The notes beneath the pieces are model-generated. The model did not search any database. It was given only the letters and a program-made list of their open reading frames with translations, and had not been told where the DNA came from. The translations under genes and the position numbers were made by a program. This document shows, in pieces, positions 28,410-41,087 of a DNA stretch of 64,000 bases. Positions within the stretch are counted from its first letter, which is position 1. The number at the start of each line of letters is the position of its first letter. Origin of the DNA: Litorivicinus sp. (GTDB taxonomy: Bacteria > Pseudomonadota > Gammaproteobacteria > Pseudomonadales > Litorivicinaceae); NCBI GenBank assembly GCA_018401755.1, contig JAGYKJ010000005.1, positions 124,001 through 188,000 on the forward strand, given 5' to 3'.

Positions 28410-29051
28410 CTACTCCCGGAAAAGCCAGGGCGCGTCTGCCCGGCGACGTGATTCATAGGCACGGATGGCATCGGCCTCTTTGAGTGTCAACCCAATCTCA
28501 TCGAGTCCTTCGAGCAGACAGGTTTTCCGAAACGGATCAATCGAAAATCCAGCCGACCAGCCATCCTCACCCAAGAGCGTCTGTGCGGCCAAATCAATGG
28601 TCAATGCATAGGTCTCAGCGCCCTGTGTCCGCGCAAATAACGCATCCACCAAGGCCGCATCCAAGACCAGGGGTAAGAGGCCATTTTTAAAACTGTTGTT
28701 GAAAAAAATATCCGCAAAACTGGGCGCAATGACCGCACGAAAGCCATATTCCATAATGGCCCAAGGCGCATGCTCACGGCTCGATCCACAACCAAAGTTG
28801 TCGCGGGCTAACAAAATCTTGGCATCCCGATACCGGGGCTCGTTCAGGATAAACTCCGGATTGATCCGTCGGGTGCTGTGATCCGTGTCGGGCTCACCTG
28901 GATCGAGGTATCGCCAATCATCAAATAAATTGACACCGAAGCCGGTGCGCTTGATCGATTTTAAATATTGCTTCGGAATGATCTGATCGGTATCCACATT
29001 GGCCCGATCCAAGGGCATGACCACGCCGGTTTCACGAATAAATTGTTGCAT
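28410..29051 (-). CDS. leuD: 3-isopropylmalate dehydratase small subunit
   Basis: A 213-residue swivelling subunit of the isomerase that converts 2- to 3-isopropylmalate with Leu[19 protein letters not shown] at the start and [14 protein letters not shown] are characteristic. It follows leuC by 9 nt. Confidence 0.97.
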   Translation of the reverse strand: MQQFIRETGVVMPLDRANVDTDQIIPKQYLKSIKRTGFGVNLFDDWRYLDPGEPDTDHSTRRINPEFILNEPRYRDAKILLARDNFGCGSSREHAPWAIMEYGFRAVIAPSFADIFFNNSFKNGLLPLVLDAALVDALFARTQGAETYALTIDLAAQTLLGEDGWSAGFSIDPFRKTCLLEGLDEIGLTLKEADAIRAYESRRRADAPWLFRE

Positions 29052-29060
29052 GACGTCTCC

Positions 29061-30473
29061 TTACCACTCACGCACATCAACGAAGTGGCCGGCAATCGCG
29101 GCCGCTGCCGCCATCGCTGGGCTGACCAAATGGGTCCGACCCCCGGTCCCCTGACGACCTTCAAAGTTTCGGTTCGATGTCGATGCACAATGCTCTCCAG
29201 CACCCAACCGGTCCGCATTCATCGCAAGACACATGGAGCAGCCTGGATCGCGCCACTCAAATCCGGCAGCACGAAAGATCTGATCCAAGCCTTCGCGTTC
29301 GGCCTCTCGTTTCACCAACCCAGATCCCGGCACCACGAGCGCCTGGCGGACCGAGCCGGCCACGCGCTTTCCTTCCACCACCCGGGCGGCTTCCCGTAAA
29401 TCTTCAATGCGTGAATTTGTGCATGAGCCAATGAACACCCGATCCAGTTGGATGCTCTGAATCGATTGGCGAGCAGTCAAACCCATGTACTTCAGGGCAC
29501 GCTCGACACCTTCGCGCTTAGTCGGATCATCGATCAGTGCGGGATCTGGCACCACACCGTGGACGCCCGTTACCATCTCTGGATTTGTGCCCCACGACAC
29601 CTGCGGTTCGATCAAAGTGCCATCAATCGCGATGTCGACGTCAAAATGTGCATCTGAATCACTGTGCAACTCCGACCAAGCCGCCACAGCACGCGCCCAA
29701 TCAGCCCCTGTTGGGGCATACGGACGGCCTTGGACGTAATCGATGGTGGTTTGATCCACGGCAATCAATCCAGCGCGCGCACCGGCTTCAATGGCCATGT
29801 TGCACACGGTCATGCGACCCTCCATGGAGAGGCTCTCGATCGCTTCACCAGCAAACTCAATCGCACATCCAGTGCCACCGGCAGTGCCAATCTGGCCGAT
29901 GACATACAAAATCACATCCTTCGCGGTGACCCCGAAGCCCAGTGGACCGGAAATCCGAATCCGCATGGTCTTCATTTTCTGGGTGACCAAGCATTGGGTC
30001 GCCAACACATGCTCGACTTCACTGGTTCCGATCCCATGGGCCAGGGCGCCAAAGGCGCCATGGGTTGAGGTGTGGGAATCCCCGCACACCACCGTCATGC
30101 CTGGCAAGGTCGCACCCTGCTCTGGACCAATCACATGCACGATCCCTGCTCTTGGGTCTGCCATCTTAAATTGCGTGATCCCAAAGGCATCGCAGTTGGC
30201 ATCCAGGGTCTTCACCTGAATACGACTGGTGGGATCCGCAATCGCATCGACGCCGGCGGACTGGTTTTCCGTTGGCACGTTATGATCCACAGTCGCCAAG
30301 TTGGCATCCAGTCGCCACGGCGTCCGGCCAGCTAGGGTCAGCCCCTCAAAGGCTTGCGGTGAGGTCACCTCATGAACCAGGTGGCGATCGATATACAACA
30401 GTGCCGAGCCGTCATCCCGGGTGGAGACGACGTGACTGTCCCAAAGTTTTTCATACAAGGTGCGTGCGGCCAT
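29061..30473 (-). CDS. leuC: 3-isopropylmalate dehydratase large subunit
   Basis: A 470-residue aconitase-family subunit carrying the [4Fe-4S] cluster (Cys in [11 protein letters not shown] and the DPGCSMC pair). The start at 30473 has a GGGAGGT ribosome site and the family N-terminus; an in-frame codon at 30494 is upstream of that site. Only 48 nt separate it from the MFS gene, and no leucine leader peptide was seen, so control is probably from further upstream. Confidence 0.96.
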   Translation of the reverse strand: MAARTLYEKLWDSHVVSTRDDGSALLYIDRHLVHEVTSPQAFEGLTLAGRTPWRLDANLATVDHNVPTENQSAGVDAIADPTSRIQVKTLDANCDAFGITQFKMADPRAGIVHVIGPEQGATLPGMTVVCGDSHTSTHGAFGALAHGIGTSEVEHVLATQCLVTQKMKTMRIRISGPLGFGVTAKDVILYVIGQIGTAGGTGCAIEFAGEAIESLSMEGRMTVCNMAIEAGARAGLIAVDQTTIDYVQGRPYAPTGADWARAVAAWSELHSDSDAHFDVDIAIDGTLIEPQVSWGTNPEMVTGVHGVVPDPALIDDPTKREGVERALKYMGLTARQSIQSIQLDRVFIGSCTNSRIEDLREAARVVEGKRVAGSVRQALVVPGSGLVKREAEREGLDQIFRAAGFEWRDPGCSMCLAMNADRLGAGEHCASTSNRNFEGRQGTGGRTHLVSPAMAAAAAIAGHFVDVREW

Positions 30474-30521
30474 GCGACCTCCCAGGCAAATCAAGCCCGC
30501 TAGTGTACCGACTTTTCCGAA

Positions 30522-31706
30522 TCAACCATAGGTGGCATCTAAGCTGGCTGCAGGACCCAATCGAGCCGATTTGAGCGAGTACAGAACCACCACCGCCAGC
30601 ACCCCTGACAGCACGCCCATGGCCACAAAACTGACCGTACTCCCTGCATGCTCCCATAAAAATCCAGAGGCCAGCGCACCGGTTGACCCACCAACGCCGA
30701 ACACCACGCCGCTGTAGAGCGCCATACCACGGCCTGCAAGTTGGCGCGGAAACCATCGCCGTACGAATTCGATACTGACACTATGAATCGCAGCAAAGGT
30801 GAAGGCATGCAACATCTGTAAGCCCATCAATACCCATGGCTGCTCCACCCAAAAGGCAGTCATTACCCAACGAAAAGCGCCCGCGATGAGCGCCCAAATC
30901 AGCAATTGGCGTAGATCGATCCGCGCAAGAAAGCGTGGCAAAGACCAAAACAGGACCACTTCAACCGCCACTGCCAAAGCCCATAACTGACCCGCCTGCA
31001 AGGCAGAATAGCCATGCTCCTGGACATAGAGTGTGAAAAACACGTTCAGCGGACCATGCGCAAACTGATTGAGTGCAGCAACCACCAAAAATAGCCACAC
31101 CACGGGTGATTTCAGGCGATCCATGACGCGCCCCAAGGGCACGTCTGAGGCCGGCGCATGGACCACGGGCGGGAGCCAGAGCGTCAGTAAACTGGATAAC
31201 AACAGCCCGACCAGCAACATCCAGGGCAAGCTTTCAAGACTGAACACCCGAAACCAGGCCCCACTGGCAAGCATCGCGCAAATAAAACCGACCGATCCCC
31301 ACATCCGAATCGCCGAATAGCGATGGTGGGCACCCCCTAAATACTCAAGCGTCAAGGTGTCGAATTGGGCAATGATGGCGTTCCAAAATAACCCAAGCAC
31401 CGCCAGGATCACCACCAACTGCCAAAAGCCAGGCGTGGCTAACAGCCAGCCACTGACCAGTGCCGAGCCGAGCATTCCGGCCTGGACCACCCGCAATCGA
31501 TTCGGAATCCGATCACCCAGCATGCCCCACAGATAGGGCGCGACAATTTTTGACCCGGTGAGAATACCGATCAAGATGCCGATTTCCGAGGCGGTGTAGC
31601 CCAAGGCCTGAAAGTACGGACCCAGCCAGGCAACAATCAAGGCCACCAGTGCAAAGTACAACCCGTACAGGCCACCGAGACGGGCGCTCGGGACCGCTTG
31701 ACTCAC
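30522..31706 (-). CDS. MFS transporter (MFS_1-like, HcaT/PA1682-like)
   Basis: A 394-residue transporter with twelve hydrophobic helices. The [14 protein letters not shown] loop after the second helix is the MFS signature, and the sequence resembles MFS_1-like proteins such as HcaT. It overlaps aroC by 4 nt; an MFS gene next to aroC is also seen in Pseudomonas. The substrate is unknown, though a small organic acid is plausible. Confidence 0.88.
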   Translation of the reverse strand: MSQAVPSARLGGLYGLYFALVALIVAWLGPYFQALGYTASEIGILIGILTGSKIVAPYLWGMLGDRIPNRLRVVQAGMLGSALVSGWLLATPGFWQLVVILAVLGLFWNAIIAQFDTLTLEYLGGAHHRYSAIRMWGSVGFICAMLASGAWFRVFSLESLPWMLLVGLLLSSLLTLWLPPVVHAPASDVPLGRVMDRLKSPVVWLFLVVAALNQFAHGPLNVFFTLYVQEHGYSALQAGQLWALAVAVEVVLFWSLPRFLARIDLRQLLIWALIAGAFRWVMTAFWVEQPWVLMGLQMLHAFTFAAIHSVSIEFVRRWFPRQLAGRGMALYSGVVFGVGGSTGALASGFLWEHAGSTVSFVAMGVLSGVLAVVVLYSLKSARLGPAASLDATYG

Positions 31707-32805
31707 GTCGATGCCAAACCTGGGATCACCGGTGTTTCGGTTTGAACGTGGGCATTTTGACCGCGATGCCGTAGCGCATGATCAAGCAACACGATGGCCA
31801 TCATTGCCTCGGCAATGGGCGTGGCCCGAATTCCCACACAGGGATCGTGTCGCCCCTTGGTGATCACATCCACTGACTCGCCAAAGCGATTGATGCTCTG
31901 CCCTGGCGTGGTAATGGATGAGGTCGGCTTTAATGCCAAATGCGCGACAATGGGCTGCCCGGAAGAAATCCCCCTAATACACCGCCGGCATGATTGGTCA
32001 AAAATCCCTCAGGGGTCAGCAGATCGCGGTGCTCGGATCCGCGCGCGGTCACCACCGACATGCCGTCTCCCATTTCCACCCCTTTGACTGCATTGATGCT
32101 CATCAGTGCATGGGCTAGATCTGCATCGAGCCGGTCAAAGATCGGCTCGCCCCAACCCGGTGGAACGCCATCGGCAACCACCGTAATCCGAGCTCCGATC
32201 GAATCCTGATCCCGACGCAGTGCCACCATAAACGCTTCCAGCTCACTCACACGGCCAGGATCCGCACAAAAGAAGGGATTATTGGACACCGCCTCCCAGT
32301 CTTTGATCTCACACACGATGGGCCCTAACTGCGTCAGACATCCCCGAATACGAACGCCAAACAGGCTCGCCAAGACTTTTTTTGCGATCGCACCAGCGGC
32401 AACCCGCATGGCTGTCTCGCGGGCAGAGCTCCGGCCACCGCCGCGATAGTCCCGGATGCCATATTTATGCGCATAGGTGTAGTCGGCATGCGCGGGCCGA
32501 AACACATCGGCAATGGCGCTGTAGTCTTTCGAGCGCTGATCTTCATTGCGGATTAACAGGCCAATCGGCGTCCCGGTGGTACGTCCTTCAAAGACCCCAG
32601 AGATGATCTCGACGGTATCTTCTTCACGCCGCTGGGTGGTGAATTGACTTTGGCCCGGTTTCCGTCGATCCAGATCGCCTTGCAAATCCGCTTCAGACAA
32701 CAACACACCGGGTGGCGTCCCATCGACGATCGCAACCAGCCCTGGACCGTGACTCTCACCGGCGGTTGTCACCGTAAATAAGGATCCGATGGTATTCCCG
32801 CTCAT
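31703..32805 (-). CDS. aroC: Chorismate synthase (frameshifted, probable sequence error)
   Basis: FMN-dependent enzyme making chorismate from EPSP. The first frame from ATG 32805 (GGAGGG ribosome site) has [20 protein letters not shown] and [10 protein letters not shown]. At a run of five C on the + strand (31970-31974) the frame breaks inside the [12 protein letters not shown] motif; restoring one base joins it to [17 protein letters not shown] and the normal C-terminus at 31703. Rebuilt length is about 366 residues, as in the family. As aroC is needed for all aromatic amino acids, a homopolymer deletion in the data is more likely than real loss. Confidence 0.92.
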
Positions 32806-33722
32806 GACTGCCCTCCGTAAAACGCACAGTATACCGCGTCTAGATCTGCTGCTGAGAGCACGACCACACCATGGCCCCCACGGCTGAATTCGACCCACGC
32901 CAACGGACCAAGTACCGGGCCGAGCCACGCCTCAAGTGCGGAGGCGGAATTACCGACCTCGAGCACCAACACGCCATCATCTGCAAGATACGCGCGAGCG
33001 CGAGCCATAAGTGCGCGCACAAAATCCAAGCCATCCATTCCTGACGCCAGCGCCACCACGGGCTCATGGCGATATTCTGGCGGCAAGCTCGCCATGTCCT
33101 CGGCATCGACATAGGGCGGATTGCAGAGGATCAAGTCAAAGGGTTCGGGAGGGATCGCGGCCAAACCATCCGAGGCACACAGGGTCAATGCATGGTCAAG
33201 GCTATGCCATTGCACATTGCGCTGACACACGGCCAGTGCATCCGGATCCACATCAGCCAACACCCCAGTGGACTCCGGAAACACCGAGGCCGCGACGATT
33301 CCGAGACACCCCGAGCCAGTGCACAGATCCAAGAACCGAAGCGGCCGATCGCGATGCATCGACACATGCTCAGGGGCCAGATCGGTTAACCACTCACCGA
33401 TTGGGCTGCGTGGAATCAGCACCCGGCGATCCACAAAAAATGGCAGTCCACAAAACCAAGCGCGACCGGTGAGATAGGCGGTGGGTTCGCGGGACTCGAT
33501 GCGTGCCTGGATCACCGCCATCAGACGCGCACCCTCTTCCGGTGTCACGCGCGCATCTAATAACCGCGCATCCCCATCTGGCGGCAAATCCAGAGCCCCA
33601 AAGACCAATGCCAGGGCTTCGTCCCAAAGCGTATCGGGACCATGACCCAGGGCAATGGGATGGCGACCAAAACTGGACAGCGCATGTCGCAGATAGTCTC
33701 GAATTGTCTGGAAAGATTGCAT
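32802..33722 (-). CDS. prmB: Ribosomal protein uL3 glutamine methyltransferase
   Basis: A 306-residue SAM-dependent methyltransferase. SAM motif [12 protein letters not shown] (131-142) and the glutamine-binding NPPY (201-204) are present; length and the prmB-aroC neighbourhood distinguish it from PrmC. It methylates ribosomal protein L3. It heads the long minus-strand directon and is divergent from smrB. Confidence 0.95.
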   Translation of the reverse strand: MQSFQTIRDYLRHALSSFGRHPIALGHGPDTLWDEALALVFGALDLPPDGDARLLDARVTPEEGARLMAVIQARIESREPTAYLTGRAWFCGLPFFVDRRVLIPRSPIGEWLTDLAPEHVSMHRDRPLRFLDLCTGSGCLGIVAASVFPESTGVLADVDPDALAVCQRNVQWHSLDHALTLCASDGLAAIPPEPFDLILCNPPYVDAEDMASLPPEYRHEPVVALASGMDGLDFVRALMARARAYLADDGVLVLEVGNSASALEAWLGPVLGPLAWVEFSRGGHGVVVLSAADLDAVYCAFYGGQS

Positions 33723-33797
33723 GGCGCGACTCTAGTGATGGCACCGAATGAAGGCAAGCACTTTGCATTTTTGGCAACAAGCCGGTATCTAGGGGAC

Positions 33798-34358
33798 ATG
33801 GCACAGGATGATGATGTATTCCACACATGGCTGAACACTGAGGGCGTGCGTCCGGTCACGCGCGAGCCACGGGTGCGGCCGCGGCTTCGGATTGACCCAG
33901 ACACCGCAGCCGAGCTCCGTGCGCGCGCGGAGAATCGCCCCACCTCGCAGGGTGACCATGGCTTGTCCTTGGCTGAACCGCCGCCGATGGATCCATTAAA
34001 GCCCCTGGAGTATGTCGCCTATGGTGTGGATCGACGGATCCTCAGTGTCTTGGACCAAAGCCCATTCCCCGCCCAAGATGAACTGGATCTGCACGGCTTA
34101 ACGGTCACTGAAGCAGCGCAAGAGATTCGGGCGCTGTTTTCCCACATTGCCCAGAAAAAACTGACCCACCTGCGCATCACCCACGGGATCGGTCGGCACA
34201 GCAAAGGTGGCATGCCAGTGTTGAAGGCTTACCTGAATCGTTGGTTAAAGAGCAATCCAGATATCATCGCGTTCGCCAGTGCCCGCCGATCGGAGGGTGG
34301 GACGGGGGTGGTCCATTGCCTGACGGTAGGCTTAATTGATGATCGGTGGCGCCGCTAA
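33798..34358 (+). CDS. smrB: Smr domain protein (SmrB-like endonuclease)
   Basis: A 186-residue protein with a C-terminal Smr domain: DELDLHGLT (95-102) and the HGIGRHS loop (129-135). Proteobacterial SmrB cleaves mRNA between collided ribosomes through its DLH and HG motifs, both present. The start at 33798 is chosen for its AGGGGAC ribosome site; further in-frame ATGs upstream (33738) lie closer to prmB. It converges on der with 4 nt between the genes. Confidence 0.9.
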   Translation: MAQDDDVFHTWLNTEGVRPVTREPRVRPRLRIDPDTAAELRARAENRPTSQGDHGLSLAEPPPMDPLKPLEYVAYGVDRRILSVLDQSPFPAQDELDLHGLTVTEAAQEIRALFSHIAQKKLTHLRITHGIGRHSKGGMPVLKAYLNRWLKSNPDIIAFASARRSEGGTGVVHCLTVGLIDDRWRR

Positions 34359-34362
34359 CGGG

Positions 34363-35784
34363 TTACTTGCCCTTTTTCACGAAAGCCATCATGCGACGAC
34401 GACGCTGCAACTGGCGCCCAGTGAGTTCGTTCTTTTTCCCGGCAAAGGGATTTTCGCCGGTCTTGAATTCGATCTTAATGGGCGAGCCACTGATGTTTAA
34501 CACGCGCCGATAGACGTTTTCCAAATAGCGCTGATAGGACCCAGGTACCGACTCTGTTTGATTCCCGTGAATAATGATCCGCGGGGGATTCATGCCCCCT
34601 TGATGCGCGTAACGCAGTTTAATCCGCCGGCCACGGACCAGTGGTGGCTGATGCTCACTGACCGCATCCTCTAAAATCCGTGTGAGCACATTGGTTGAAA
34701 ACTTGGTGGTCGCCGCCGCATGGGCTTCATGAATCGAGTCATAGAGATTCCCCACGCCCGTGCCATGTAACGCGGAGATAAAGTGTTGGACCGCCCACGG
34801 GATAAAGTTGAGGCGCCGGTCCAGCTCGCGCTTGACCGCATCGCGATCATCGGCACTCATGTGATCCCATTTATTGACGGCCACCACCAACGCACGACCG
34901 GCTTCAACCACGGTCCCGATCAGATGTAAATCCTGGTCCACCAGACCTTCACGGGCATCGAGGACTAAAATGACCACCTGCGCATCGTCGATCGCCTGTA
35001 GGGTTTTCACGATGGAGAACTTTTCAACCGTCTCACTGACGCGACCGCGCCTGCGAACACCTGCGGTGTCAATCAGCGTATAAGTTTGATCGTGCCGTTC
35101 AAACGGAATATAAATCGAGTCTCGCGTCGTCCCAGGCTGATCAAACACCACCACACGGTCTTCACCCAAGAGGCGATTCACCAAGGTCGACTTGCCAACA
35201 TTCGGCCGTCCGACCACGCCAATCCGAATCCCAGGAGCATCTTGATAGCGCGGCAGATCGGTTGCATCGTCACGGGGTGTTAAGCCGAAGTGGGTGAGTA
35301 AATCATCCCCCAACACACTCACACCACGGCCATGCGATGCAGCAACGGGCCAGGGATCACCCAATCCTAATTGATAAAAATCGGCCAAAACGATGTCTTC
35401 CCGCTGACCATCGACCTTGTTTGCGACCAGCCACACCGGCTTATGGGCACGCCGTAGCATATCCGCGACCATCTCATCAGCGGCCGAGAGTCCTGTGGTG
35501 GCGTCCACTAAGAACAACACCCCATCCGCCTCGGCAATGGCCGCTTTCGACTGCGCTGCCATGGCTGCGTCAATGCCTGCTTCCCCACCCGAGAGGCCGC
35601 CGGTATCAATCACAAAAAAGGCATGCCCACCAAGCACGGCACGCCCATATTTACGGTCACGGGTGAGTCCTGAGAAATCCGCAACCAGCGCATCCCGTGA
35701 GCGTGTCAGGCGATTAAAGAGGGTCGATTTTCCAACATTCGGACGGCCAACAAGGGCCAAGACGGGTGCATTCAACGGGGCCAC
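34363..35784 (-). CDS. der: Ribosome biogenesis GTPase Der (EngA)
   Basis: A 473-residue GTPase with two tandem G domains (GRPNVGKST near the start and again near residue 185) and a C-terminal KH-like domain, needed for 50S subunit assembly. It starts with GTG and overlaps bamB by 13 nt. bamB-der is the standard order. Confidence 0.97.
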   Translation of the reverse strand: MAPLNAPVLALVGRPNVGKSTLFNRLTRSRDALVADFSGLTRDRKYGRAVLGGHAFFVIDTGGLSGGEAGIDAAMAAQSKAAIAEADGVLFLVDATTGLSAADEMVADMLRRAHKPVWLVANKVDGQREDIVLADFYQLGLGDPWPVAASHGRGVSVLGDDLLTHFGLTPRDDATDLPRYQDAPGIRIGVVGRPNVGKSTLVNRLLGEDRVVVFDQPGTTRDSIYIPFERHDQTYTLIDTAGVRRRGRVSETVEKFSIVKTLQAIDDAQVVILVLDAREGLVDQDLHLIGTVVEAGRALVVAVNKWDHMSADDRDAVKRELDRRLNFIPWAVQHFISALHGTGVGNLYDSIHEAHAAATTKFSTNVLTRILEDAVSEHQPPLVRGRRIKLRYAHQGGMNPPRIIIHGNQTESVPGSYQRYLENVYRRVLNISGSPIKIEFKTGENPFAGKKNELTGRQLQRRRRMMAFVKKGK

Positions 35785-36897
35785 TCAACCAAGGACAGGG
35801 TCCCATCGACAGTCTGTATCAACAAGCCATCCGCGGTCATCACAGGGGCAACCTGCCCCTTGGCTGACGAGACACGCACGCGACCCATCAATGCACCATC
35901 GGCGGGGTTCAATAAATGCACATACCCCTCAAGATCCACCACAGCAATCGCCGTATCCGCCACTGCTGGTGGGCTTAATTCCCGAAACTTCAGACCCGTC
36001 TGCGCCCATAGGGTCTCACCCGTTTGCGCACTATAGGCGACCACCGTGCCATCGGTTTCCACGGCGATGACCGCGTTAAACGCAAGTACCGCGCCTGGGT
36101 AGGCATTCGCCTCCGCACTCCAGATCAATTGCCCCGACTGTGCATCGAGGACACTGACCTGACTGTTTCTGGATGCGGTGGCAATCAGTCCATTGCGGAG
36201 CGACGGAGCCCCTTTACTGTCGACAATGCGGCTGACTGGATTACGTCCGCGTGGCAACGCCACCTGGCGCTCCCAAATGATCCGGCCAGATGCGGCTTCA
36301 TAGGAGACCAAGTCGACCGGATTCCCAGAGAATGTGTAATATCCCGTTCTCAAGCGCCATGGGGGCACCACCCTGAATACCCATCATGGCTTCCGCGACT
36401 TCTTCAAACCACACTAAGTCTCCAGTTGCGGCGTCAAACGCCATGACCTGTCCGCTATGGGTTTTGACAAACACCAATGCATCGTTGGCCAGCGGAGGGA
36501 CATTGGAGGCGCTCGGCAAGGACACCCGCAGGACTTCAGAGCCATCGGCTCGGGACAAGCCAATCAATTGACCGTCCTGAGTCACCAGAAACACGGCATT
36601 GGGGCCGATGCCGACACCGCCAATGACCCCAGTCTTCAAGTTCACATCCCAGGTGACGGTCAAGCCACTGCTCAGCCAGCATGACTCGCCCGTCGGACCC
36701 GGCAGCCGCGATCACCGCTTGATCCACAGCCGGCGCAAGACCATTCAGATCCCGGTCTCCCCGAGCCGTACACGCTCAACGACGCGCATCTCAAGCGGTG
36801 TCGCAAGTTTGGTCAGTGACGTCGGCTTCGGTTTTTCCGGTGCGCTCGAGCATGCGGCTAGCACCAGTGATAGCGTAACTAACCATAGGCCTTTCAT
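35772..36897 (-). CDS. bamB: Outer membrane protein assembly factor BamB (three frameshifts)
   Basis: A lipoprotein beta-propeller of the BAM complex. ATG 36897 gives a signal with lipobox LAAC. The frame then breaks near 36745-36760, 36663-36675 and 36335-36347; the four pieces align in order to BamB, including propeller repeats such as [22 protein letters not shown] and [20 protein letters not shown]. Rebuilt length is about 375, normal for the family. yfgM overlaps its start by 4 nt. Three slips in one important gene point to poor local sequence quality rather than inactivation. Confidence 0.85.
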
Positions 36898-37556
36898 TGA
36901 GACGCTCCCGGTAATCCGGACAGTTTTAACGCGATCGCGGGCTGATTCAGGCCGGATGCAGTGAGTGCTTGTTGTGCTTGGACATAGGCCTCACGCGCTG
37001 AGTCCAGCTGACCCAGTTGCACCAAAAGATCCCCTTCAACTTCCTTTTGCACACCCACAAGACCCGGATAGGTAACTGCCCGAATCCGCGCCAAGGCTGC
37101 CTCAACCTGCCCAAGCTCAGCTTCCAGACGCGCCAACCGAATATCGGCCAAGGCAACTAATTCCGGGGCTTCTAGCGCATCGCGCGCACGCGTGAGCTCC
37201 GCGACCGCCACATCCAAATCGCCCTTCTCAACCGCTTGTCCGGCAACCACCATGCCAGACATGGCCGCATAGGTGGTGTTTGGATGCTCGGCGGTCAGCC
37301 CACTGGCCACCTCAATCAAGGTCTGGTAGATGTCTGCTTGTGCTGGATCCGAGAAATCTGCCGCAGATAACTCCAACAGTTGCTGATAACGCGATGCCGC
37401 ATCGGCCGCTTGATTGGCTTGATAGGTCTGCCACTGCTGCCAGCCCAACACGCCCGCAATACCGATCGCCAAGGCGCCAATCAGTCCGGTTCCGTTGGTT
37501 TTGAGCCAGGCCTTTAGGCGCTCTTCTTGTTCGTCTTCAGACCTTAAATAATCCAT
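36894..37556 (-). CDS. yfgM: YfgM-like ancillary SecYEG / BamB-linked protein
   Basis: A 220-residue protein with a short cytoplasmic start, one membrane helix (about 20-40) and a periplasmic tetratricopeptide-like domain (DUF2133 type). E. coli YfgM sits at the Sec translocon with PpiD. It lies between hisS (13-nt overlap) and bamB (4-nt overlap) as in E. coli and Pseudomonas. Confidence 0.92.
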   Translation of the reverse strand: MDYLRSEDEQEERLKAWLKTNGTGLIGALAIGIAGVLGWQQWQTYQANQAADAASRYQQLLELSAADFSDPAQADIYQTLIEVASGLTAEHPNTTYAAMSGMVVAGQAVEKGDLDVAVAELTRARDALEAPELVALADIRLARLEAELGQVEAALARIRAVTYPGLVGVQKEVEGDLLVQLGQLDSAREAYVQAQQALTASGLNQPAIALKLSGLPGASQ

Positions 37557-38830
37557 GATGCTTTCCGTAGTTGTTGACAGTAGGCGATGGCATCCGCATG
37601 ACTCACTGTCTGCGATTCACCACCTCGTAAAGGTTTGAGTTGGACCTGATCGTGCAGGAGCTCTTCCTGACCAATAATCAGACCCACCAGCGCACCGGAT
37701 TTATCCGCCTTCTTTAACTGTGATTTCAGGCTGCCGTCACCGATGTGGGTCAAGACTCGCACATCCGGTGCCGTCTCACGAATCGACGCGGCTAATCGAC
37801 GTAAGGCGGGCTCTGCATCTGCCGACTGCATCATCAAATAGACATCACAGTCACGCACGAGCTCGTCAGGGAAGACATCTAAGGTCTCCATCAACAAGAC
37901 CAAACGTTCGACGCCGATGGCAAAGCCAACCCCAGGTGTGGATCGACCACCCAAGTGCGCCACCAATCCGTCATAGCGCCCGCCACCACAGACAGTTCCT
38001 TGCGCACCCAGTTGGTCCGTGGTCCATTCAAACACAGTCCGACCGTAGTAATCCAAGCCGCGTACCAACCGATCATTGATCACGAAGGGTACGCCCGCGT
38101 CATTGAGGGCCTTACACAGCCGGTCAAAGTGAGACCGATCCTCGTCCGTCAAGGCGTCTAAAATCGAGGGCGCATCGACTAAGATCTGCTGGGTAGATGG
38201 GTCTTTCGAATCCAACACCCGCATCGGGTTTCGTTGAATCCGGGCTTGGCTATCGACATCCAAGCCATCGCGATGGTGCTCCAAAAAGGTCACCAAAGCC
38301 TCCCTGTAGCGATGCCGCGCCTCCAGTGATCCAATCGAGTTGAGCTGAAGCGTTACAGCATCCCGAATCCCCAGCACGCGCCAGAGCCGATCGGTCAACT
38401 CAATGAGTTCTGCATCCATCATCGCATCGGCGATCCCAAAGCACTCCACGCCAATTTGATGAAACTGGCGGTAGCGTCCTTTTTGCGGACGTTCATACCG
38501 AAACGCAGGGCCTTGGTACCACAATCGCTGGGTTTGATTGTGCAGTAAGCCATGCTCAATCGCCGCGCGCACCACCCCTGCCGTCAGTTCAGGCCGCAGT
38601 GTCAGACTCTCCCCGGAGCGATCTTCAAAACTGTACATTTCTTTTTCGACGATGTCGGTGACATCACCAATCGAGCGGGCAAACAACCCAGTGTCTTCCA
38701 CAATTGGAGTCCGAATTTGCACCAATCCATAACTCGCGAACAGCCGTCGTACCTGGTGTTCCACATAGCCCCAGCGGGCTGCATCGGCCGGTAACACATC
38801 CGGCATGCCGCGCACGGCTTGTATATTCAT
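37544..38830 (-). CDS. hisS: Histidyl-tRNA synthetase
   Basis: A 428-residue class II synthetase. Motif 2 ([23 protein letters not shown]) and the HisA signature near [15 protein letters not shown] are present with the C-terminal anticodon domain. It overlaps ispG by 4 nt. Confidence 0.97.
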   Translation of the reverse strand: MNIQAVRGMPDVLPADAARWGYVEHQVRRLFASYGLVQIRTPIVEDTGLFARSIGDVTDIVEKEMYSFEDRSGESLTLRPELTAGVVRAAIEHGLLHNQTQRLWYQGPAFRYERPQKGRYRQFHQIGVECFGIADAMMDAELIELTDRLWRVLGIRDAVTLQLNSIGSLEARHRYREALVTFLEHHRDGLDVDSQARIQRNPMRVLDSKDPSTQQILVDAPSILDALTDEDRSHFDRLCKALNDAGVPFVINDRLVRGLDYYGRTVFEWTTDQLGAQGTVCGGGRYDGLVAHLGGRSTPGVGFAIGVERLVLLMETLDVFPDELVRDCDVYLMMQSADAEPALRRLAASIRETAPDVRVLTHIGDGSLKSQLKKADKSGALVGLIIGQEELLHDQVQLKPLRGGESQTVSHADAIAYCQQLRKASWII

Positions 38831-39951
38831 GCAGAGGCCTCGCTGGATGCGATCAAGGCGGCACGCTCTGCGTCTTTCTGTTGCGCCTTCTCCCGAATCA
38901 TGGCTTCCAAGGTATCAATGAAATCATGACCGGGCAGTCGCGCCGCGGGTTTGCCATCAATAAATAGAGCCAGACTCTCTGGGTTGCCGCCGGTGAAGCC
39001 CAAATCCGCCTCACGCGCCTCACCTGGACCGTTGACCACACAGCCAATGACCGCCACGTTCATGGCTGTGGTCACATCTTCCAACCGTGATTCCAAGGCA
39101 TTCATGGTCCCGATCACGTCGAATGTTTGACGCGAACAACTGGGACAGGCAATGAAATTAATGCCCCGCGCACGGAGCCGAAAGGCACGCAACAAATCAA
39201 AGCCGACCTTGACCTCTTCCACCGGATCCGCCGCCAAACTGATTCGAAGCGTATCGCCGATCCCATCCATCAGTAACAAGCCTAAGCCGGCCGCTGATTT
39301 CACGGTGCCAGAGCGCAACCCGCCGGCTTCCGTGATCCCCAAATGCAGGGGTTGCTCGATCTGCTGGGCGATCAGCCGATAGGCCGCGACCGTCATAAAG
39401 ATCTCACTGGCTTTGAGGCTGACCTTGAAGTTCTGAAAATCAAATTTATCGAGGATATCAATGTGGCGCATCGCGGACTCCACCAGGGCTTCCGCCGTGG
39501 GCTCGCCGTATTTTCGCTGTAATTCTTTCTCCAAAGAACCCGCATTCACGCCGATCCGAATCGGAACGCCATGATCTTGGCACGCCGACACCACCGACCG
39601 CACACGATCTTCGCGGCCAATATTGCCCGGATTAATCCGTAGACAATCCACACCCAGCGCAATGACCTTCAGGGCAATCTTATGATCGAAATGAATGTCG
39701 GCCACCAAGGGAATATCCACTTCCGCCCGAATCGCGCCGAAGGCATCAGCCGCCTCAAGGGTGGGCACTGAGACGCGCACCAGATCCGCCCCGGCCGCCT
39801 CGAGTGCACGAATTTGTGCGACCGTCGCAGCGACGTCACAGGTCTCGGTATTGGTCATCGACTGCACTGCGATCGGTGCATCACCACCGATGGTGACACG
39901 ACCCACCTGAATCGGACGACTCACACGGCGACGGATGGGGTTGGGGGTCAA
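38827..39951 (-). CDS. ispG: 4-hydroxy-3-methylbut-2-enyl diphosphate synthase
   Basis: A 374-residue [4Fe-4S] enzyme of the MEP isoprenoid pathway. The cluster ligands Cys269, Cys272 and Cys304 and the nearby Glu311 (CVVNGPGE) are conserved. It starts at TTG 39951, overlapping the rodZ stop (TTGA). Confidence 0.96.
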   Translation of the reverse strand: MTPNPIRRRVSRPIQVGRVTIGGDAPIAVQSMTNTETCDVAATVAQIRALEAAGADLVRVSVPTLEAADAFGAIRAEVDIPLVADIHFDHKIALKVIALGVDCLRINPGNIGREDRVRSVVSACQDHGVPIRIGVNAGSLEKELQRKYGEPTAEALVESAMRHIDILDKFDFQNFKVSLKASEIFMTVAAYRLIAQQIEQPLHLGITEAGGLRSGTVKSAAGLGLLLMDGIGDTLRISLAADPVEEVKVGFDLLRAFRLRARGINFIACPSCSRQTFDVIGTMNALESRLEDVTTAMNVAVIGCVVNGPGEAREADLGFTGGNPESLALFIDGKPAARLPGHDFIDTLEAMIREKAQQKDAERAALIASSEASA

Positions 39952-41084
39952 GGGGTGGGCTCTCCTAAGGTAATGCGGGCCACATTCTGATAAGCGCGAC
40001 CCGATAAATCCAGTCTCTCGCCATTAAATCGCATTTCGGTTGCGTGGACGGCGCCGATCAGGACTTCCACCACTTCGGTCACTTCCAAATTAAAATCGAC
40101 GCCCGGCATCATCAAATCCGCCATGATCAAACCACCCTGGCGATTCCGAATCTCGACCCAGGACTGCTCACTAAAGCGCAACTGTAAAAAGCCATTACCC
40201 GGTGACGCTGGGGTATTCTGGGTGGGCAAAGACCGGAGAGACTCAGCCATCGCCGAACCAGGTTCGCTAGCTACACTCGGGGGCCTGGAACCCTCAGTTG
40301 CTGGCTGCGATGGGGCGACCGGATCAGCCTGGCGGGCGACCGCAGATCCCGATGCAGAGGCGGGCGCTTTAACCGCTCCGGCCACGGCGATCTTCTCTGG
40401 CGAGGGTGCATTCGCGGGCGCTGGTGTCTCGAGGCTGGTTTGTGGCGCGCTCGAGGGTACCACGGACGGATCAACTGGGCTGTCAGCGGCCTCGGTTGAG
40501 GTCAGGTTGGGCGTTGACTCAGGTGCGCTGGCCGGACGCTGGAGAGACGTACCCACATCGGGCGTACCCACCGAGTCAGTGGCAAAGGGCAAGGACTGCA
40601 TCAGACGGCTCAGATCCACAGCCTGGAGCCACGGGCCAACACGAGGCGCCAACAGCATCAAGCCCAGTCCAAGTAATAGCGCGATCACAAGACCTGATAA
40701 CACCGGAAACAGCCATCGCGTCGACTTCGACTGCTGCAGATCTAGTTCAGAAAATTGATGCATTGGCTGCTCTGCCGGCGGCGTTGTTCCGCGCCATGCA
40801 TCAAAGGGACCTAGAACATCGGCTTCAGGCAATCCGAGCTTTCGCGCATAGATTTGCAGATAGCCGCGAACAAAACTCAACCCTGATAATGCACTGTAAT
40901 CGTTCGCTTCAAGCCCGTGAATGACGGCAGCCGATAACAAGCACCGGCTGGCTGCGGCCTCAATGGTCTCGCCACGGGCTTCTCGCGCAGCCTTCAGGCG
41001 CGCTCCGGGGAGTTCGATGTCGTCTGTTTCTGACTCAATAAAAAACATCATACCGACCGCTGGTGACAGATCAACCGGCATCAT
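39948..41084 (-). CDS. rodZ: RodZ-like cytoskeletal helix-turn-helix membrane protein
   Basis: A 378-residue protein: N-terminal HTH_25 domain ([19 protein letters not shown]), one membrane helix near residue 130-148 ([20 protein letters not shown]), a Ser/Pro/Ala-rich periplasmic linker, and a C-terminal DUF4115 domain ([21 protein letters not shown]). RodZ links MreB to the wall machinery. The start at 41084 has poor spacing to GAGG; ATGs at 41051 and 41048 are alternatives. The pilF-rodZ-ispG order is standard. Confidence 0.93.
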   Translation of the reverse strand: MMPVDLSPAVGMMFFIESETDDIELPGARLKAAREARGETIEAAASRCLLSAAVIHGLEANDYSALSGLSFVRGYLQIYARKLGLPEADVLGPFDAWRGTTPPAEQPMHQFSELDLQQSKSTRWLFPVLSGLVIALLLGLGLMLLAPRVGPWLQAVDLSRLMQSLPFATDSVGTPDVGTSLQRPASAPESTPNLTSTEAADSPVDPSVVPSSAPQTSLETPAPANAPSPEKIAVAGAVKAPASASGSAVARQADPVAPSQPATEGSRPPSVASEPGSAMAESLRSLPTQNTPASPGNGFLQLRFSEQSWVEIRNRQGGLIMADLMMPGVDFNLEVTEVVEVLIGAVHATEMRFNGERLDLSGRAYQNVARITLGEPTP

Positions 41085-41087
41085 ACC

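Noticed and set aside
40123-40758. 211-residue open frame opposite rodZ
   Set aside because: It mirrors the Ser/Pro/Ala-rich periplasmic linker of RodZ; codon bias and motifs support rodZ on the minus strand.
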